Assembly: GCA_903894475.1 (NCBI GenBank)
Contig: CAITQH010000363.1
Coordinates: 1-43,839 of the forward strand
Direction: 5' to 3'
Origin: an uncultured beta proteobacterium
GTDB taxonomy: Bacteria; Pseudomonadota; Gammaproteobacteria; Burkholderiales; Burkholderiaceae_C
Length of the DNA stretch: 43,839 nt
This document shows, one piece after another, positions 35,636-43,839 of the stretch. The stretch's first letter is position 1, and each line of letters opens with the position of its first letter. The notes under the pieces are model-generated. The model ran no database searches, was not told the DNA's origin, and was given only the letters and a program-made list of their open reading frames with translations. A program made the translations under genes and the position numbers.

Positions 35636-36519
35636 AACTCGTAGCTTTCCCCTTCCCGAGCCAGTCGATAGTCCGGGCCGCCAGGTTGCTGAGGGTTGTC
35701 GGCCAGGACTTTCTGAAAGACGGCATCCAGCGCTGCGTCGCTTCGAGTGGGTTCATGGTGCGTGCAAAACAGAACTTGGGCACCAGCACGCAGCGCATAT
35801 TGAATGCTCGAACTGAAAGTGCCATGACCCCAGCCCTTCTTGGCAGGATATTCCTGTTCAGTGTAGGAGCAATCTGCAATCAGCACATTGACCCCGCGCA
35901 TGGCGTTCAGAATGGCATTGTTTCTTTGCTCGACCAGAGCTTGATACTCAGCATATTCTTTGTCGGTCGGTTCGTAAATGTTTTGCGGAGGCTCGTGATC
36001 GCCGGTAAAGAATATTGATTTTCCATTGGCTTCAATGCGGTATCCGAAATTGACAACCGGGTGGTTCATCAAGTAGGGTGTGATCGTGGCCGAACCGATC
36101 TGAATGCTTTGTTCCGGGGCGAGGGTGACATATTCAATCCGCGCCTTCATCTCTGCTTCGCGCACAGGGAAATAGCTGTACTGCAACTGAACCGACATGA
36201 CCTGCTCGACGCCTTTACCGGCGATCGGGTCGTACGCGCCATGCAGGCGCATCAAGTTGCCGGCAATAAAGTTGGGGGCAAAAAATGGCAAACCCTGAAT
36301 ATGGTCCCAGTGCGTGTGAGAAATAAGTACGTTGGCTGTCAGGGGCATTTCGCCGAGTAGAGTTTGCGATAGCGGAAAAATGCCGGTGCCAGCGTCAAGG
36401 ATGATTAGTTCATTGTTGTCGGTGCGTACTTCGATACAGGTTGTGTTACCACCGTAATATGCGGTGGCCGGACCGGGAGAAGCGATCGAACCGCGCACGC
36501 CCCAGAATTTGACCTTCAT
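35632..36519 (-). CDS. MBL-fold metallo-hydrolase
   Basis: Cytoplasmic metallo-beta-lactamase-fold protein of 295 residues. The metal site HTHWDH (68-73) and the later GDHEP and His-containing FCTHHEPTRSD indicate a dinuclear Zn or Fe/Zn centre. The opening KVKFWGVRGSIASPGPATAYYGGNTTC is characteristic of a subgroup related to PqqB and to cyclic-nucleotide phosphodiesterase-like MBL proteins. The substrate is not predictable. It overlaps the start of nnrDE by four bases, so the two are translationally coupled. A 100-bp gap separates it from the stop region of the next minus-strand gene upstream. Confidence 0.88.
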   Translation of the reverse strand: MKVKFWGVRGSIASPGPATAYYGGNTTCIEVRTDNNELIILDAGTGIFPLSQTLLGEMPLTANVLISHTHWDHIQGLPFFAPNFIAGNLMRLHGAYDPIAGKGVEQVMSVQLQYSYFPVREAEMKARIEYVTLAPEQSIQIGSATITPYLMNHPVVNFGYRIEANGKSIFFTGDHEPPQNIYEPTDKEYAEYQALVEQRNNAILNAMRGVNVLIADCSYTEQEYPAKKGWGHGTFSSSIQYALRAGAQVLFCTHHEPTRSDAALDAVFQKVLADNPQQPGGPDYRLAREGESYEF

Positions 36520-36619
36520 AGTTTGTCCTGAAAATTATGAAAATAGCTGGGCATCTCAATAAAGCGACGTCAAACAACAATGATGGGGTGTCGGGGTGAG
36601 GGCGGGAACTTTGGCCAGA

Positions 36620-37873
36620 TTATGCGCGTAGTCCTTGGACTGCGTAGTCGGTCAGATCCAAATCCGGCTTCCTTCCACCAATCAGGTCGGACAGGATTTT
36701 GGCTGAGCCGCAACTCAGCGCCCACCCGCTGGAGCCATGTCCAAGATTCAGCCAGACTCCGGCAATGCCGCTGGCACCCACCATCGGGGGACCATCGGGC
36801 AGCATCGGTCGTGCGCCCTTCCACTCCTGCACGCCGCTTGAGAGGTTGGCGGCACCAGGAAACCAGTCATGCAAAACTTTGTACAGGGTTTGCAGCGAAC
36901 TCAGTCGCTTCTTGTCGATTGAACCGCCAAGCTCAGCGCTACCAGCCACTCTGACGCGGTTGCCAAGGCGAGAAATTGCCACCTTGTAGCGCTCATCCAT
37001 GATGGCGCTGACGGGCGAGTTGATCGGCTCGCGTATGCTTGCACTGATCGAGTAGCCGTGGACGGCGGTCAAAGGAATATTCAGACCCAGGGTCTTCAAC
37101 AGTCGGACGGAGTCGATGCCGGCGCAAATCACCGCTGCATCGAAGGGACGAGGCATGTTCTCGCCAGCGACGTTGACGGCCACGCCCATGTTGCTGCTGA
37201 CACTTGCGACGTCGGTGTTGAAGAAAAACTCGACGTCACGGCGTTGTGCTTCACTTTTCAACATCAGCGCGAACTGTCGACAGTTGCCTACCTCGTCGTC
37301 CGGCAAATGTATGGCGCCATGAAAAACCATATCCGGATTGAGGGCTGGTTCAACCTTTCGCGCGTCGTCCATGCCAATTTCCCTGAAGGTCACGCCCGCA
37401 TCGCGCAGCACCTGCAGACCGGGCTGCACCAGCTTGCTGTCCTTTGCCGAGCGCAGCAATACCATGTAGCCGTCGCTGCGTTCATAGCCCAGTTTCAGAT
37501 CAGAAGTGATGTGGTGCAGTCGCTCCCGACTGTAGAAGGCCAGCCGCTGAAGCTGCGAACGATGTGCCAGATAGGTGTCAAGTTTGCAGGCACGATAGAA
37601 CTTCCACATCCAGATCAGATCGCGCCGGGATAGCGGCAAGCTGACCTTGACCGGTGCATAGCGACTCAGCAAGTGCCCCAAAACCTTGCCCGGCATGCCG
37701 GGCGCCGCCCATGGCGTGACGTAGCCTGGTGCGACCAGACCTGCATTGGCAAAACTGGCTTCCTCGGCGGCGGCACCCCGGCGCTCCAGCACGCAGACCT
37801 GATGTCCATCGCAGGCCAACTCGTAGGCTGTAGTCACGCCAATAATGCCGGCGCCAATGACTGCAATTTTCAT
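36620..37873 (-). CDS. dadA: D-amino acid dehydrogenase (DadA-like, FAD-dependent)
   Basis: FAD-dependent oxidoreductase of 417 residues that deaminates D-amino acids (typically D-Ala) to 2-oxo acids, with electrons passed to the respiratory chain at the membrane face. The N-terminal FAD motif is VIGAGIIGVTTAYELA (5-20) followed by Glu30 (VLER). SFANAGLVAPGYVTPWAAPG is the DadA-type signature, and the C-terminal LNLGHGSSGWALSCGSAKIL closes the FAD site. No alanine racemase gene is adjacent, so the match to the dadAX operon is only partial, and the symbol is assigned on family. It lies 43 bases after the amidase gene on the same strand. Confidence 0.88.
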   Translation of the reverse strand: MKIAVIGAGIIGVTTAYELACDGHQVCVLERRGAAAEEASFANAGLVAPGYVTPWAAPGMPGKVLGHLLSRYAPVKVSLPLSRRDLIWMWKFYRACKLDTYLAHRSQLQRLAFYSRERLHHITSDLKLGYERSDGYMVLLRSAKDSKLVQPGLQVLRDAGVTFREIGMDDARKVEPALNPDMVFHGAIHLPDDEVGNCRQFALMLKSEAQRRDVEFFFNTDVASVSSNMGVAVNVAGENMPRPFDAAVICAGIDSVRLLKTLGLNIPLTAVHGYSISASIREPINSPVSAIMDERYKVAISRLGNRVRVAGSAELGGSIDKKRLSSLQTLYKVLHDWFPGAANLSSGVQEWKGARPMLPDGPPMVGASGIAGVWLNLGHGSSGWALSCGSAKILSDLIGGRKPDLDLTDYAVQGLRA

Positions 37874-37916
37874 GAATTCCTTTGTTCAAACCTGCCACAA
37901 CCAGACGCCATCGTAG

Positions 37917-39248
37917 TCAGGGCTGCCGCAGCAGGTTTTCAATTTCAAACGCTATATTGAGCACCGGGTCGTCTTGCAGGGCAGCAGCCCAAACCATCAA
38001 GCCAACCGGTAATTCGCCAATGGCGTGGCAGGGGATGGAAATTGCGCAGCCATCGAGCATATTGACGACGCTGGTGTTTCTCAGTAACAGGGCGTTGGCA
38101 CGAAAAAAGGCATCATCAAGTTGCGCGCCTGGAGCGATATCTGAAATCGGTGGTGCCACCATTGCGACGGTGGGCGACAACACCGCGTCAAAACCTTGCA
38201 ACCGACGCGTCATCCGGTCGATCCAGTTGCGACGTGCAAGCAGCAATTCAATGTAGTCACGGGCGCTCATGCTTGCGCCTCGTTCAATCCGAACAGCGAC
38301 TCGGGGGTCGTATGATTCCTTCCTGCTGGCCAAAAGTTGGTAGTGCCAGGCGTAACTCTCAGCGGCGGAAAAACCGCCACTGGCTTGAATCTGCTGGAGT
38401 TCATTGATCTCCGACAGCGCTATATCCTCGATGCGGGCGCCTGCACGGCGCAATACCGCTAGAGTCCTATGCCAGGCCTGAGCGACGGTCGTGTCCAGGC
38501 CGTCAAGCATGACGGTCTGGGCAACACCCAGGCGGTAGGCAGACAGCGGAGCTGGACTGCGCACGACTCTGCGCTGCGCCAGGATCTCATGGACTAACAT
38601 GGCGTCAGGCACTGAACGCGTGAGGGCACAAACTGTATCCAGCGTGGTGGACAAGGGCAGCACGCCGTCGGCTGGAACCAGTCTGGCGGTACTCTTGAAG
38701 CCCACAACACCGCAGAGCGCCGCCGGGATCCGGATCGAGCCACCGGTATCGGATCCCAGACCAATGAACGCCGCGCCGGTTGCGACGGACACAGCGGCAC
38801 CAGAGGATGACCCGCCGGGAACGCGGGGTACATCATTGCCGCCCGGATTATGTGGCGTGCCAAAGTGGGGGTTGATACCAACTCCTGAGAACGCAAACTC
38901 GGCCATGTTGGTGCGTCCTATGAAAGCTGCGCCTGCGTGTCGGAGTCGCTCCACCGCAGTACTGTCCTTGAGCGCCGGCAAAGCGCCTCGCAGAATCAGC
39001 GACCCGGCGCTGGTGGTTTGTCCTGCCACGTCGAACAGGTCCTTGACTGAGACTGCAAGTCCGGCTAACGGCTTTTTCGCCGCGTTGGGGTCGGCAGCAA
39101 CGACACGCGCTCCATCAAAGTCAGAGCTTAGAAACACGTGCCTGCAACGCTCGGATTGCGCCGCGGCAATGGACTGTTCCATTTCGGCAATGGGGCCGAT
39201 CTGGCCGCTGTGCAGTTTTTGCAAGGTGGTATGAAGGTCTGGCAACAT
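37917..39248 (-). CDS. Amidase, amidase-signature family
   Basis: Amidase-signature hydrolase of 443 residues. The Ser-cisSer-Lys triad is visible: Lys69 in AVSVKDLFD, the Ser147-149 run in PGGSSSGAA, and the nucleophile Ser171 in GSDTGGSIRIPA. It is not a convincing GatA: no gatB or gatC is nearby and the C-terminal half differs. The start is ATG 39248 (MLPDLHTTLQ); an upstream in-frame start at 39326 would extend into the rpsB promoter and leader. The gene is divergent from rpsB, whose -10 begins about 20 bases away. Neighbouring DadA-like and aap functions fit scavenging of amide nitrogen, but the substrate is unknown. Confidence 0.87.
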   Translation of the reverse strand: MLPDLHTTLQKLHSGQIGPIAEMEQSIAAAQSERCRHVFLSSDFDGARVVAADPNAAKKPLAGLAVSVKDLFDVAGQTTSAGSLILRGALPALKDSTAVERLRHAGAAFIGRTNMAEFAFSGVGINPHFGTPHNPGGNDVPRVPGGSSSGAAVSVATGAAFIGLGSDTGGSIRIPAALCGVVGFKSTARLVPADGVLPLSTTLDTVCALTRSVPDAMLVHEILAQRRVVRSPAPLSAYRLGVAQTVMLDGLDTTVAQAWHRTLAVLRRAGARIEDIALSEINELQQIQASGGFSAAESYAWHYQLLASRKESYDPRVAVRIERGASMSARDYIELLLARRNWIDRMTRRLQGFDAVLSPTVAMVAPPISDIAPGAQLDDAFFRANALLLRNTSVVNMLDGCAISIPCHAIGELPVGLMVWAAALQDDPVLNIAFEIENLLRQP

Positions 39249-39265
39249 GAAAAGAGGGCGGTCTG

Positions 39266-39274
39266 TGCTATAGT
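39266..39274 (+). promoter_or_regulatory. Extended -10 promoter of rpsB
   Basis: TGCTATAGT is a TGn-TATAGT extended -10, one mismatch from TATAAT. It would start a transcript near 39281, giving rpsB a leader of about 140 bases. No strong -35 is visible. Confidence 0.6.
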
Positions 39275-39280
39275 CTTTGG

Positions 39281-39421
39281 GTTTTGCGGAGGGGCCAAAG
39301 TGGCTGCTTGGCGAACAAATAAGCAAACCAGTTTAATCAAGGTGTTGCGACAACCGAAGGCTGTTTCGTCTTCAGGATTGCAAAACAAACTGGATTTTAG
39401 ACCTAACCTTTGGAGTTGAAT
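39281..39421 (+). promoter_or_regulatory. Structured rpsB leader, candidate ribosomal-protein regulatory element
   Basis: The leader can form GCCA/TGGC and GCCAA/TTGGC hairpins near 39293-39313. A long-range stem CCAGTTT (39328-39334) with AAACTGG (39387-39393) encloses GTTG-CGA-CAAC and GAAG/CTTC hairpins. TTTGGAG precedes ATG 39422. In enterobacteria S2 represses its own rpsB-tsf message through the leader; a similar role here is inference. Confidence 0.5.
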
Positions 39422-40174
39422 ATGTCAGTAACCATGCGCGAAATGCTGGAAGCAGGTGTCCATTTTGGTCACCAGACGCGTTTCTGGAACCCCAGGATGG
39501 CCCCGTTCATTTTCGGCCATCGCAACAAGATTCACATCATCAATCTGGAAAAATCGCTGCCGATGTTCCAGGAAGCGGCCAAGTTTGTGCGCCAGATTTC
39601 GGCTAAACGCGGAACGGTGCTGATGGTCGGAACCAAGCGCCAGGCGCGTGAAACAGTGGCTGAGGAAGCCAAACGAGCCGGTGTTCCCTACGTCGATCAG
39701 CGCTGGCTGGGTGGTATGTTGACCAATTTCAAGACCGTCAAGACATCCATCAAACGTCTGAAGGACATGAAGATCCAGCAAGAAGCCGGGCTCGACAGTC
39801 TCAGCAAGAAGGAACAGTTGATGTTTGCCCGTGAACTCGCCAAACTCGAAAGAGATATTGGCGGTATCCAGGATATGACGGTCTTGCCTGATGCCATCTT
39901 TGTGATTGATGTCGGCTTTCACAAAATTGCGATTGCAGAAGCCAAGAAACTGGGCATTCCCCTGGTTGCGGTGGTTGACACCAATCATTCGCCTGAAGGC
40001 ATTGAATATGTGATACCTGGCAACGATGATTCATCCAAGGCGGTCGTTCTTTATGCGCGGGGCATTGCCGACGCGATCATCGAAGGCCGTACCAACATGG
40101 TTGACGATGTGGTCAAAGCGATAGCTGCGGAGACTGCTGATGAATTTGTTGAAGTGGATGAGACTGCTGTCTGA
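39422..40174 (+). CDS. rpsB: 30S ribosomal protein S2
   Basis: Component of the 30S subunit near the mRNA exit, 250 residues. [22 protein letters not shown], then [37 protein letters not shown] and [25 protein letters not shown] are conserved S2 blocks. The start ATG 39422 has TTTGGAG at suitable distance; a GTG-like extension at 39410 is not needed. First gene of the rpsB-tsf-pyrH-frr-uppS-cdsA run and separated from tsf by a terminator-like hairpin. Confidence 0.98.
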   Translation: MSVTMREMLEAGVHFGHQTRFWNPRMAPFIFGHRNKIHIINLEKSLPMFQEAAKFVRQISAKRGTVLMVGTKRQARETVAEEAKRAGVPYVDQRWLGGMLTNFKTVKTSIKRLKDMKIQQEAGLDSLSKKEQLMFARELAKLERDIGGIQDMTVLPDAIFVIDVGFHKIAIAEAKKLGIPLVAVVDTNHSPEGIEYVIPGNDDSSKAVVLYARGIADAIIEGRTNMVDDVVKAIAAETADEFVEVDETAV

Positions 40175-40192
40175 GTCGTTGCCATCCCCAAT

Positions 40193-40219
40193 AAAGGGGG
40201 CTTTCGTGCCCCTTTTTTT
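40193..40219 (+). terminator. Terminator/attenuator between rpsB and tsf
   Basis: GGGGC (40197-40201) pairs with GCCCC (40208-40212), extended by AAA-G on the left and TTT on the right, with loop TTTCGT, and is followed by a T run to 40219. It lies within a canonical operon, so it probably ends part of the rpsB transcripts while tsf receives readthrough. Confidence 0.85.
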
Positions 40220-40259
40220 GGTCATTTTTAAATTTGTGAATTGAGTACGGAGAATCAAA

Positions 40260-41183
40260 ATGGCTGCAATTACCGCGAGCATGGTTGCTGAACTGCGTAG
40301 CAAGACTGACGCACCCATGATGGAATGCAAACGTGCGTTGACAGAGGCACAAGGTGACATGGCGAAGGCTGAAGAGTTGTTGCGTGTAAAACTCGGCAGC
40401 AAGGCTGGCAAGGCCGCTGGGAGAATTACCGCTGAAGGCGTGGTCACCAGTTTCATCGACGGAACCGTAGGTGCGCTGCTTGAAGTGAACTGCGAAACCG
40501 ATTTTGTAACCAAGAACGACAGTTTCCTGGCACTCGCCAACGCCGGTGCGTTGCTGGTAGCGAAGAACAATCCCGCCGATCTGGCTGCTTTGGGGGCATT
40601 GCCCTATGCACAGGACGGTTTTGGGCCGACCCTGGAAGATGTGCGCAAAGGTTTGATCGGCAAGATTGGTGAGAACATGAGTTTTCGCCGTTTCAAGCGG
40701 TTTGCCACTGGCGACAAACTGGCGTCCTATTTGCATGGCACGCGGATTGGCGTGGTGGTCGAATATTCAGGCAATGAGGTCGCTGCCAGGGATATTGCCA
40801 TGCACGTTGCAGCAATGAAGCCAGTGGCTCTGTCAAGCGCCGATGTACCGGCCGAACTGGTCGCCAGAGAGCGTTCCGTCGCCGCTGCCAAGGCGGCTGA
40901 GGATGCGGCGGTTGCGACGGCTGCGGGCAAACCCGTGCAGTCAGCCGAGATCGTCAGCAAGCGTGTCGACGGCAGTGTGCAAAAATTCCTGCGCGAGGTG
41001 TCTTTGTTCAACCAAGCTTTCGTGAAAAACGACAAGCTCACGGTTGAGCAGATGCTCAAAGCGGCTGATACCGCCGTAAAGGGGTTTACCTTGTATGTCG
41101 TTGGTGAAGGCATTGCCAAAAAAGTTGACGATTTTGTGGCTGAAGTGGCGGCGCAGGTGGCGGCCGCGAAGCAATCAAACTGA
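40260..41183 (+). CDS. tsf: Elongation factor Ts
   Basis: Guanine-nucleotide exchange factor that recycles EF-Tu-GDP in translation. The 307 residues start with the UBA-like domain and the EF-Tu contact [19 protein letters not shown] (13-31), followed by the core [24 protein letters not shown] with the TDFV motif, the repeated subdomains and a short C-terminal module ([20 protein letters not shown]). ATG 40260 fits; AGGAGA-like sequence (GGAGAATC) precedes it. The distance to rpsB is 85 bases and includes the terminator-like hairpin. Confidence 0.98.
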   Translation: MAAITASMVAELRSKTDAPMMECKRALTEAQGDMAKAEELLRVKLGSKAGKAAGRITAEGVVTSFIDGTVGALLEVNCETDFVTKNDSFLALANAGALLVAKNNPADLAALGALPYAQDGFGPTLEDVRKGLIGKIGENMSFRRFKRFATGDKLASYLHGTRIGVVVEYSGNEVAARDIAMHVAAMKPVALSSADVPAELVARERSVAAAKAAEDAAVATAAGKPVQSAEIVSKRVDGSVQKFLREVSLFNQAFVKNDKLTVEQMLKAADTAVKGFTLYVVGEGIAKKVDDFVAEVAAQVAAAKQSN

Positions 41184-41237
41184 TTTGTTGATGCCATTGA
41201 AAACGGGTTCTCCATTGATGTCGTATTAAGGGTTTAT

Positions 41238-41960
41238 ATGCCGATCACCAAACCAGCCTACAAGCGCATTCTGCTCAAGCTGTCAGGAGAGGCATTGATG
41301 GGGGATGACCAGTTTGGCATCAATCGGAACACGATTGTCCGCATCGTTGGGGAAGTTGCTGAAGTAACGCGCCTGGGCGTCGAAGTTGCCGTTGTCATTG
41401 GTGGTGGCAATATTTTCCGTGGTGTGGCTGGTGGCTCGGTTGGCATGGATCGGGCGACGGCAGATTACATGGGTATGCTTGCCACGGTAATGAATGCACT
41501 GGCGCTGGGCGATACCATGAACAAGGCAGGATTGACAGCACGCGTGATGTCTGCCATTGCGATTGAGCAGGTGGTTGAGCCCTATGTCAGACCGAAGGCA
41601 CTGCAATACCTCGAAGAGGGCAAGGTAGTGATTTTCGCTGCCGGTACTGGCAATCCTTTTTTTACAACCGATACCGCAGCCGCCTTGCGTGGCGCTGAAA
41701 TCGGTGCCGAAGTCGTTCTCAAAGCCACTAAAGTTGATGGTGTTTATACAGCCGACCCAAAGAAAAACTTCGATGCCACGCGTTACAGCAAGATTACCTT
41801 TGATGAGGCCATGGCACAGAATTTGGGCATCATGGATGCCACCGCCTTTGCTTTGTGCAGAGATCAAAAATTGCCGGTCAAGGTTTTTTCCATTTTCAAG
41901 CACGGCGCTCTCAAGCGCGTGGTGATGGGCGAGGATGAGGGCACACTGGTTCACGCCTGA
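41238..41960 (+). CDS. pyrH: Uridylate kinase (UMP kinase)
   Basis: Phosphorylates UMP to UDP in pyrimidine nucleotide synthesis; hexameric and GTP-regulated in other bacteria. The 240 residues show [20 protein letters not shown] at the N-terminus, [14 protein letters not shown] (phosphate-binding), [20 protein letters not shown], and [20 protein letters not shown] (UMP binding), with [12 protein letters not shown] near the C-terminus. All are typical PyrH motifs of the amino-acid-kinase fold. The gap from tsf is 54 bases. The position between tsf and frr is conserved across bacteria. Confidence 0.98.
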   Translation: MPITKPAYKRILLKLSGEALMGDDQFGINRNTIVRIVGEVAEVTRLGVEVAVVIGGGNIFRGVAGGSVGMDRATADYMGMLATVMNALALGDTMNKAGLTARVMSAIAIEQVVEPYVRPKALQYLEEGKVVIFAAGTGNPFFTTDTAAALRGAEIGAEVVLKATKVDGVYTADPKKNFDATRYSKITFDEAMAQNLGIMDATAFALCRDQKLPVKVFSIFKHGALKRVVMGEDEGTLVHA

Positions 41961-42020
41961 CTGTGTCAAAATCGCCACGAGCTGATAGTCCTTGGCGCAA
42001 GGTCGAGTAAGGAGAAAAAA

Positions 42021-42581
42021 GTGCCTATTACCGAAATAAGAATGACCGTTGAAGTGAAGATGGACCAGTCCATCAGCGCTTTCAAGAACAACCTGAGCAA
42101 GATCCGCACTGGACGTGCCAATCCGGCACTGCTTGATTCGGTCCATGTCGATTATTACGGTGCCATGCTACCGATCAGTCAGGTTGCCAATGTGTCCCTG
42201 CTTGATGCACGAACCATCAGCGTGCAGCCCTGGGAAAAGGGGATGGGACCAAAAATCGAAAAAGCCATTCGCGACAGCGATTTGGGGCTTAATCCTTCGT
42301 CCATGGGGGATTTGCTGCGTGTTCCGATGCCAGCCATGTCGGAGGAACGTCGCAAGGAACTTACCAAGGTGGTCAGACACGAGGGCGAAACTGCCAAAAT
42401 CGCGGTGCGCAACCTGCGACGCGATGCCAATGAAGCTGTCAAGAAGGCGGTCAAAGACAAAATGGCCTCTGAAGACGATCAAAAACGCTCAGAGGCGGAG
42501 ATCCAGAAAGTCACCGACCGCCACATCATTGAAATCGACAGACTTGTTGCGGCCAAAGAGCAAGACCTCATGGCAGTCTGA
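42021..42581 (+). CDS. frr: Ribosome recycling factor
   Basis: With EF-G splits post-termination ribosomes. The 186 residues (E. coli 185) contain the helix-bundle signature [21 protein letters not shown], then [20 protein letters not shown] and the C-terminal helix [20 protein letters not shown]. The start is a GTG at 42021 with AAGGAG at 42009-42014, six bases upstream. A later in-frame ATG (MTVEVKMDQ) has no such site. It lies 60 bases after pyrH and 14 before uppS. Confidence 0.97.
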   Translation: MPITEIRMTVEVKMDQSISAFKNNLSKIRTGRANPALLDSVHVDYYGAMLPISQVANVSLLDARTISVQPWEKGMGPKIEKAIRDSDLGLNPSSMGDLLRVPMPAMSEERRKELTKVVRHEGETAKIAVRNLRRDANEAVKKAVKDKMASEDDQKRSEAEIQKVTDRHIIEIDRLVAAKEQDLMAV

Positions 42582-42595
42582 ATGCCGCTGCATCC

Positions 42596-43318
42596 ATGAA
42601 TCAGGTCCCGCACCACATCGCTGTTGTGATGGATGGCAACGGGCGTTGGGCGGCCAAGCGTTTTTTGCCGCGAGTGGCCGGTCATAAGCAGGGAGTGGTT
42701 TCACTGCGTCGATGCGTCAAGGCCTGTGCTCAGCGGGGTGTTGGCGTATTGACTGTTTTTGCATTTTCGTCGGAGAACTGGAACCGCCCGGTGGAAGAGG
42801 TCTCGGGCCTGATGTCGTTGTTCGCCGTGGCAATGGCCAGAGAGGTGCCGAAACTTCACGCCGATGGCGTTCAACTGCATTTTGTTGGTGACCGACTGGG
42901 ATTGTCGGAAAAGTTGGTGACCGGCATTGAAAGTGCTGAGCGAGCCACAGCTTCCAATTCACGTCTGATTCTGAATATCTGTTTCAATTACGGTGGTCGC
43001 TGGGATATTGTTCAGGCGGCCAAGCAACTGGCAGAACAGGGCAAACCGGTCACGGAGGCAAATCTTGGTGCCGCCATGGCGATGGCGCATGTTGCCGACC
43101 CGGATCTGGTGATTCGCACTGGTGCCGAGCAGAGGATCAGCAATTTCTTGCTGTGGCAAGCCGCTTATTCCGAGCTCTACTTCAGCGACCGGCTCTGGCC
43201 GGAGTTTGACGAGGCAGAACTCGACCTTGCGATTGAGTCGTACGGCAAGCGCCAGAGACGGTTTGGCAAGACATCTGATCAGCTGCTGCCCAAGACCGTA
43301 TCAACGGTTGTGAGCTAA
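42596..43318 (+). CDS. uppS: Undecaprenyl diphosphate synthase (isoprenyl transferase)
   Basis: Cis-prenyltransferase that elongates FPP with eight IPP units to the C55 lipid carrier of peptidoglycan and O-antigen, using the products of Dxs and IspA encoded at 2667-5631. The 240 residues start with HHIAVVMDGNGRWAAKR (catalytic Asp in MDGNGRWA), then the FAFSSENWNRP block and the C-terminal RTGAEQRISNFLLWQAAYSE. The last motif has Ala where most family members have Gly (RTGGE), a minor change. The ATG at 42596 follows frr after 14 bases and cdsA follows nine bases after the stop. Confidence 0.95.
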   Translation: MNQVPHHIAVVMDGNGRWAAKRFLPRVAGHKQGVVSLRRCVKACAQRGVGVLTVFAFSSENWNRPVEEVSGLMSLFAVAMAREVPKLHADGVQLHFVGDRLGLSEKLVTGIESAERATASNSRLILNICFNYGGRWDIVQAAKQLAEQGKPVTEANLGAAMAMAHVADPDLVIRTGAEQRISNFLLWQAAYSELYFSDRLWPEFDEAELDLAIESYGKRQRRFGKTSDQLLPKTVSTVVS

Positions 43319-43327
43319 GGGGGACCG

Positions 43328-43839
43328 ATGCTCAAACAGCGTGTAATCACCGCAGTTGTGATGCTTTTGATCTTGCTGCCAGCTCTGTTTTACAGGACAG
43401 CATTTCCATTTTGCATGATTGCCATGGCGCTCATTGGTGTTGCTGCCTGGGAGTGGGCGCGGCTCAATGGCTACAGTCAGGTTCGCTCATTGCTGTCAGG
43501 ACTGCTCTGCCTGCTTCTGTGCGCTGCGAGTTGGTGGCTCGGCATGCTGGACCAATCTTTGACCCTGTTGTGGCTATCTGCCGGAATCTGCTGGATCATC
43601 GCTGGCGCTTGGGTCTTGCACCAGGGTGTGGCTGCATGGGCCGGGCACTCGCGCTTTCTGCGCCAGATTGCGGGCCTGATCGCATTGTGGCTGGCCTGGC
43701 TGGCAGTGGCGCAGGCCAGGACCATAGGGGTCAATTTTCTGCTCTCCATTTTGTTGTTGGTGTGGGTTGCTGACATCTTTGCCTACTTTGCAGGTCGTGC
43801 ACTGGGCGGTCGGTTCAGTCGCGGAAAACTGGCGCCCAG
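43328..43839 (+). CDS. cdsA: Phosphatidate cytidylyltransferase (3' end outside window)
   Basis: Integral membrane enzyme making CDP-diacylglycerol from CTP and phosphatidate for phospholipid synthesis. About 170 residues are visible from ATG 43328: MLKQRVITAVVMLLILLPAL opens several hydrophobic helices, with AAWEWARLNGY after the second. The CdsA core begins at the edge, VADIFAYFAGRALGGRFSRGKLAPQ, just before the expected S-P-K-K/G-T-W-E-G motif. It runs off the right end, so the catalytic C-terminal part is unseen. Nine bases separate it from uppS. Confidence 0.94.
   Translation, partial: MLKQRVITAVVMLLILLPALFYRTAFPFCMIAMALIGVAAWEWARLNGYSQVRSLLSGLLCLLLCAASWWLGMLDQSLTLLWLSAGICWIIAGAWVLHQGVAAWAGHSRFLRQIAGLIALWLAWLAVAQARTIGVNFLLSILLLVWVADIFAYFAGRALGGRFSRGKLAP

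Noticed and set aside
37917-39248. gatA (Glu-tRNA amidotransferase subunit A)
   Set aside because: The amidase signature is present but no gatB/gatC neighbours are seen and the C-terminal half is not GatA-like.
41283-42146. 287-codon minus-strand frame opposite pyrH and frr
   Set aside because: Antisense to two essential, motif-complete genes.

Overview
The window is a stretch of ordinary, densely packed bacterial chromosome. It suggests a betaproteobacterium of the order Burkholderiales, most likely a Comamonadaceae member close to Rhodoferax/Polaromonas. The grounds are an RpoD with a long Lys/Ala/Pro-rich N-terminal extension, the phaR-rimO and xseB-ispA-dxs neighbourhoods, an orphan TRAP binding protein after dxs, the dnaG-rpoD pair without an adjacent rpsU, and moderately GC-rich codon use. 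This is inferred from gene content; no database was searched. I see no phage, insertion sequence, integron or CRISPR array.

Layout. 1-1334 (-): 5' part of the K+ transporter kup. 1497-2216 (+): a one-helix membrane protein with a RodZ-C-like periplasmic domain. 2446-5631 (+): xseB-ispA-dxs, supplying a nuclease subunit and the isoprenoid precursor pathway. 5783-6867: a solitary TakP-type TRAP binding protein ending at a strong terminator. 6952-9524: rmuC and a coupled MFS transporter. 9541-11160 (-): an RhlE-type RNA helicase with a structured upstream region. 11474-13701: a two-gene unit of a small membrane protein and an exported two-domain CE4-type polysaccharide deacetylase. 13873-15213: a short DUF1631-like protein. 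15297-16958: ettA.

16942-22209 (-): an aapJQMP general amino-acid ABC transporter with an S58/P1-family peptidase gene coupled to its end, a candidate sigma-54 promoter in front and two hairpins after the binding-protein gene. 22540-23813: the relic C-terminus of an acyl-CoA ligase followed by an SxxK serine hydrolase. 23859-29171 (-): a 3-hydroxyacyl-CoA dehydrogenase gene with a LiuR-like palindrome at its start, then dnaG and rpoD; rpoD has its own consensus extended -10. 29305-31658: tRNA-Val(GAC), phaR, rimO and a minus-strand tRNA-Leu(CAG). 31670-33985: rnr. 34106-39248 (-): nnrDE, an MBL-fold hydrolase, a D-amino-acid dehydrogenase and an amidase. 39422-43839 (+): the conserved rpsB-tsf-pyrH-frr-uppS-cdsA run, cut off within cdsA.

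The genes serve mainly translation and RNA turnover (rpsB, tsf, frr, ettA, rimO, rnr, rhlE, tRNAs), replication and transcription initiation (dnaG, rpoD), isoprenoid and envelope lipid supply (ispA, dxs, uppS, cdsA), and nitrogen/carbon scavenging (aap cluster, peptidase, amidase, DadA-like enzyme, TRAP binding protein). The least explained parts are the RodZ-C-like protein, the deacetylase pair, the short DUF1631-like protein, the regulatory DNA at aapJ and at the dehydrogenase gene, and the rpsB leader. I found no clear new multi-gene system; the deacetylase pair is the best candidate for undescribed function.
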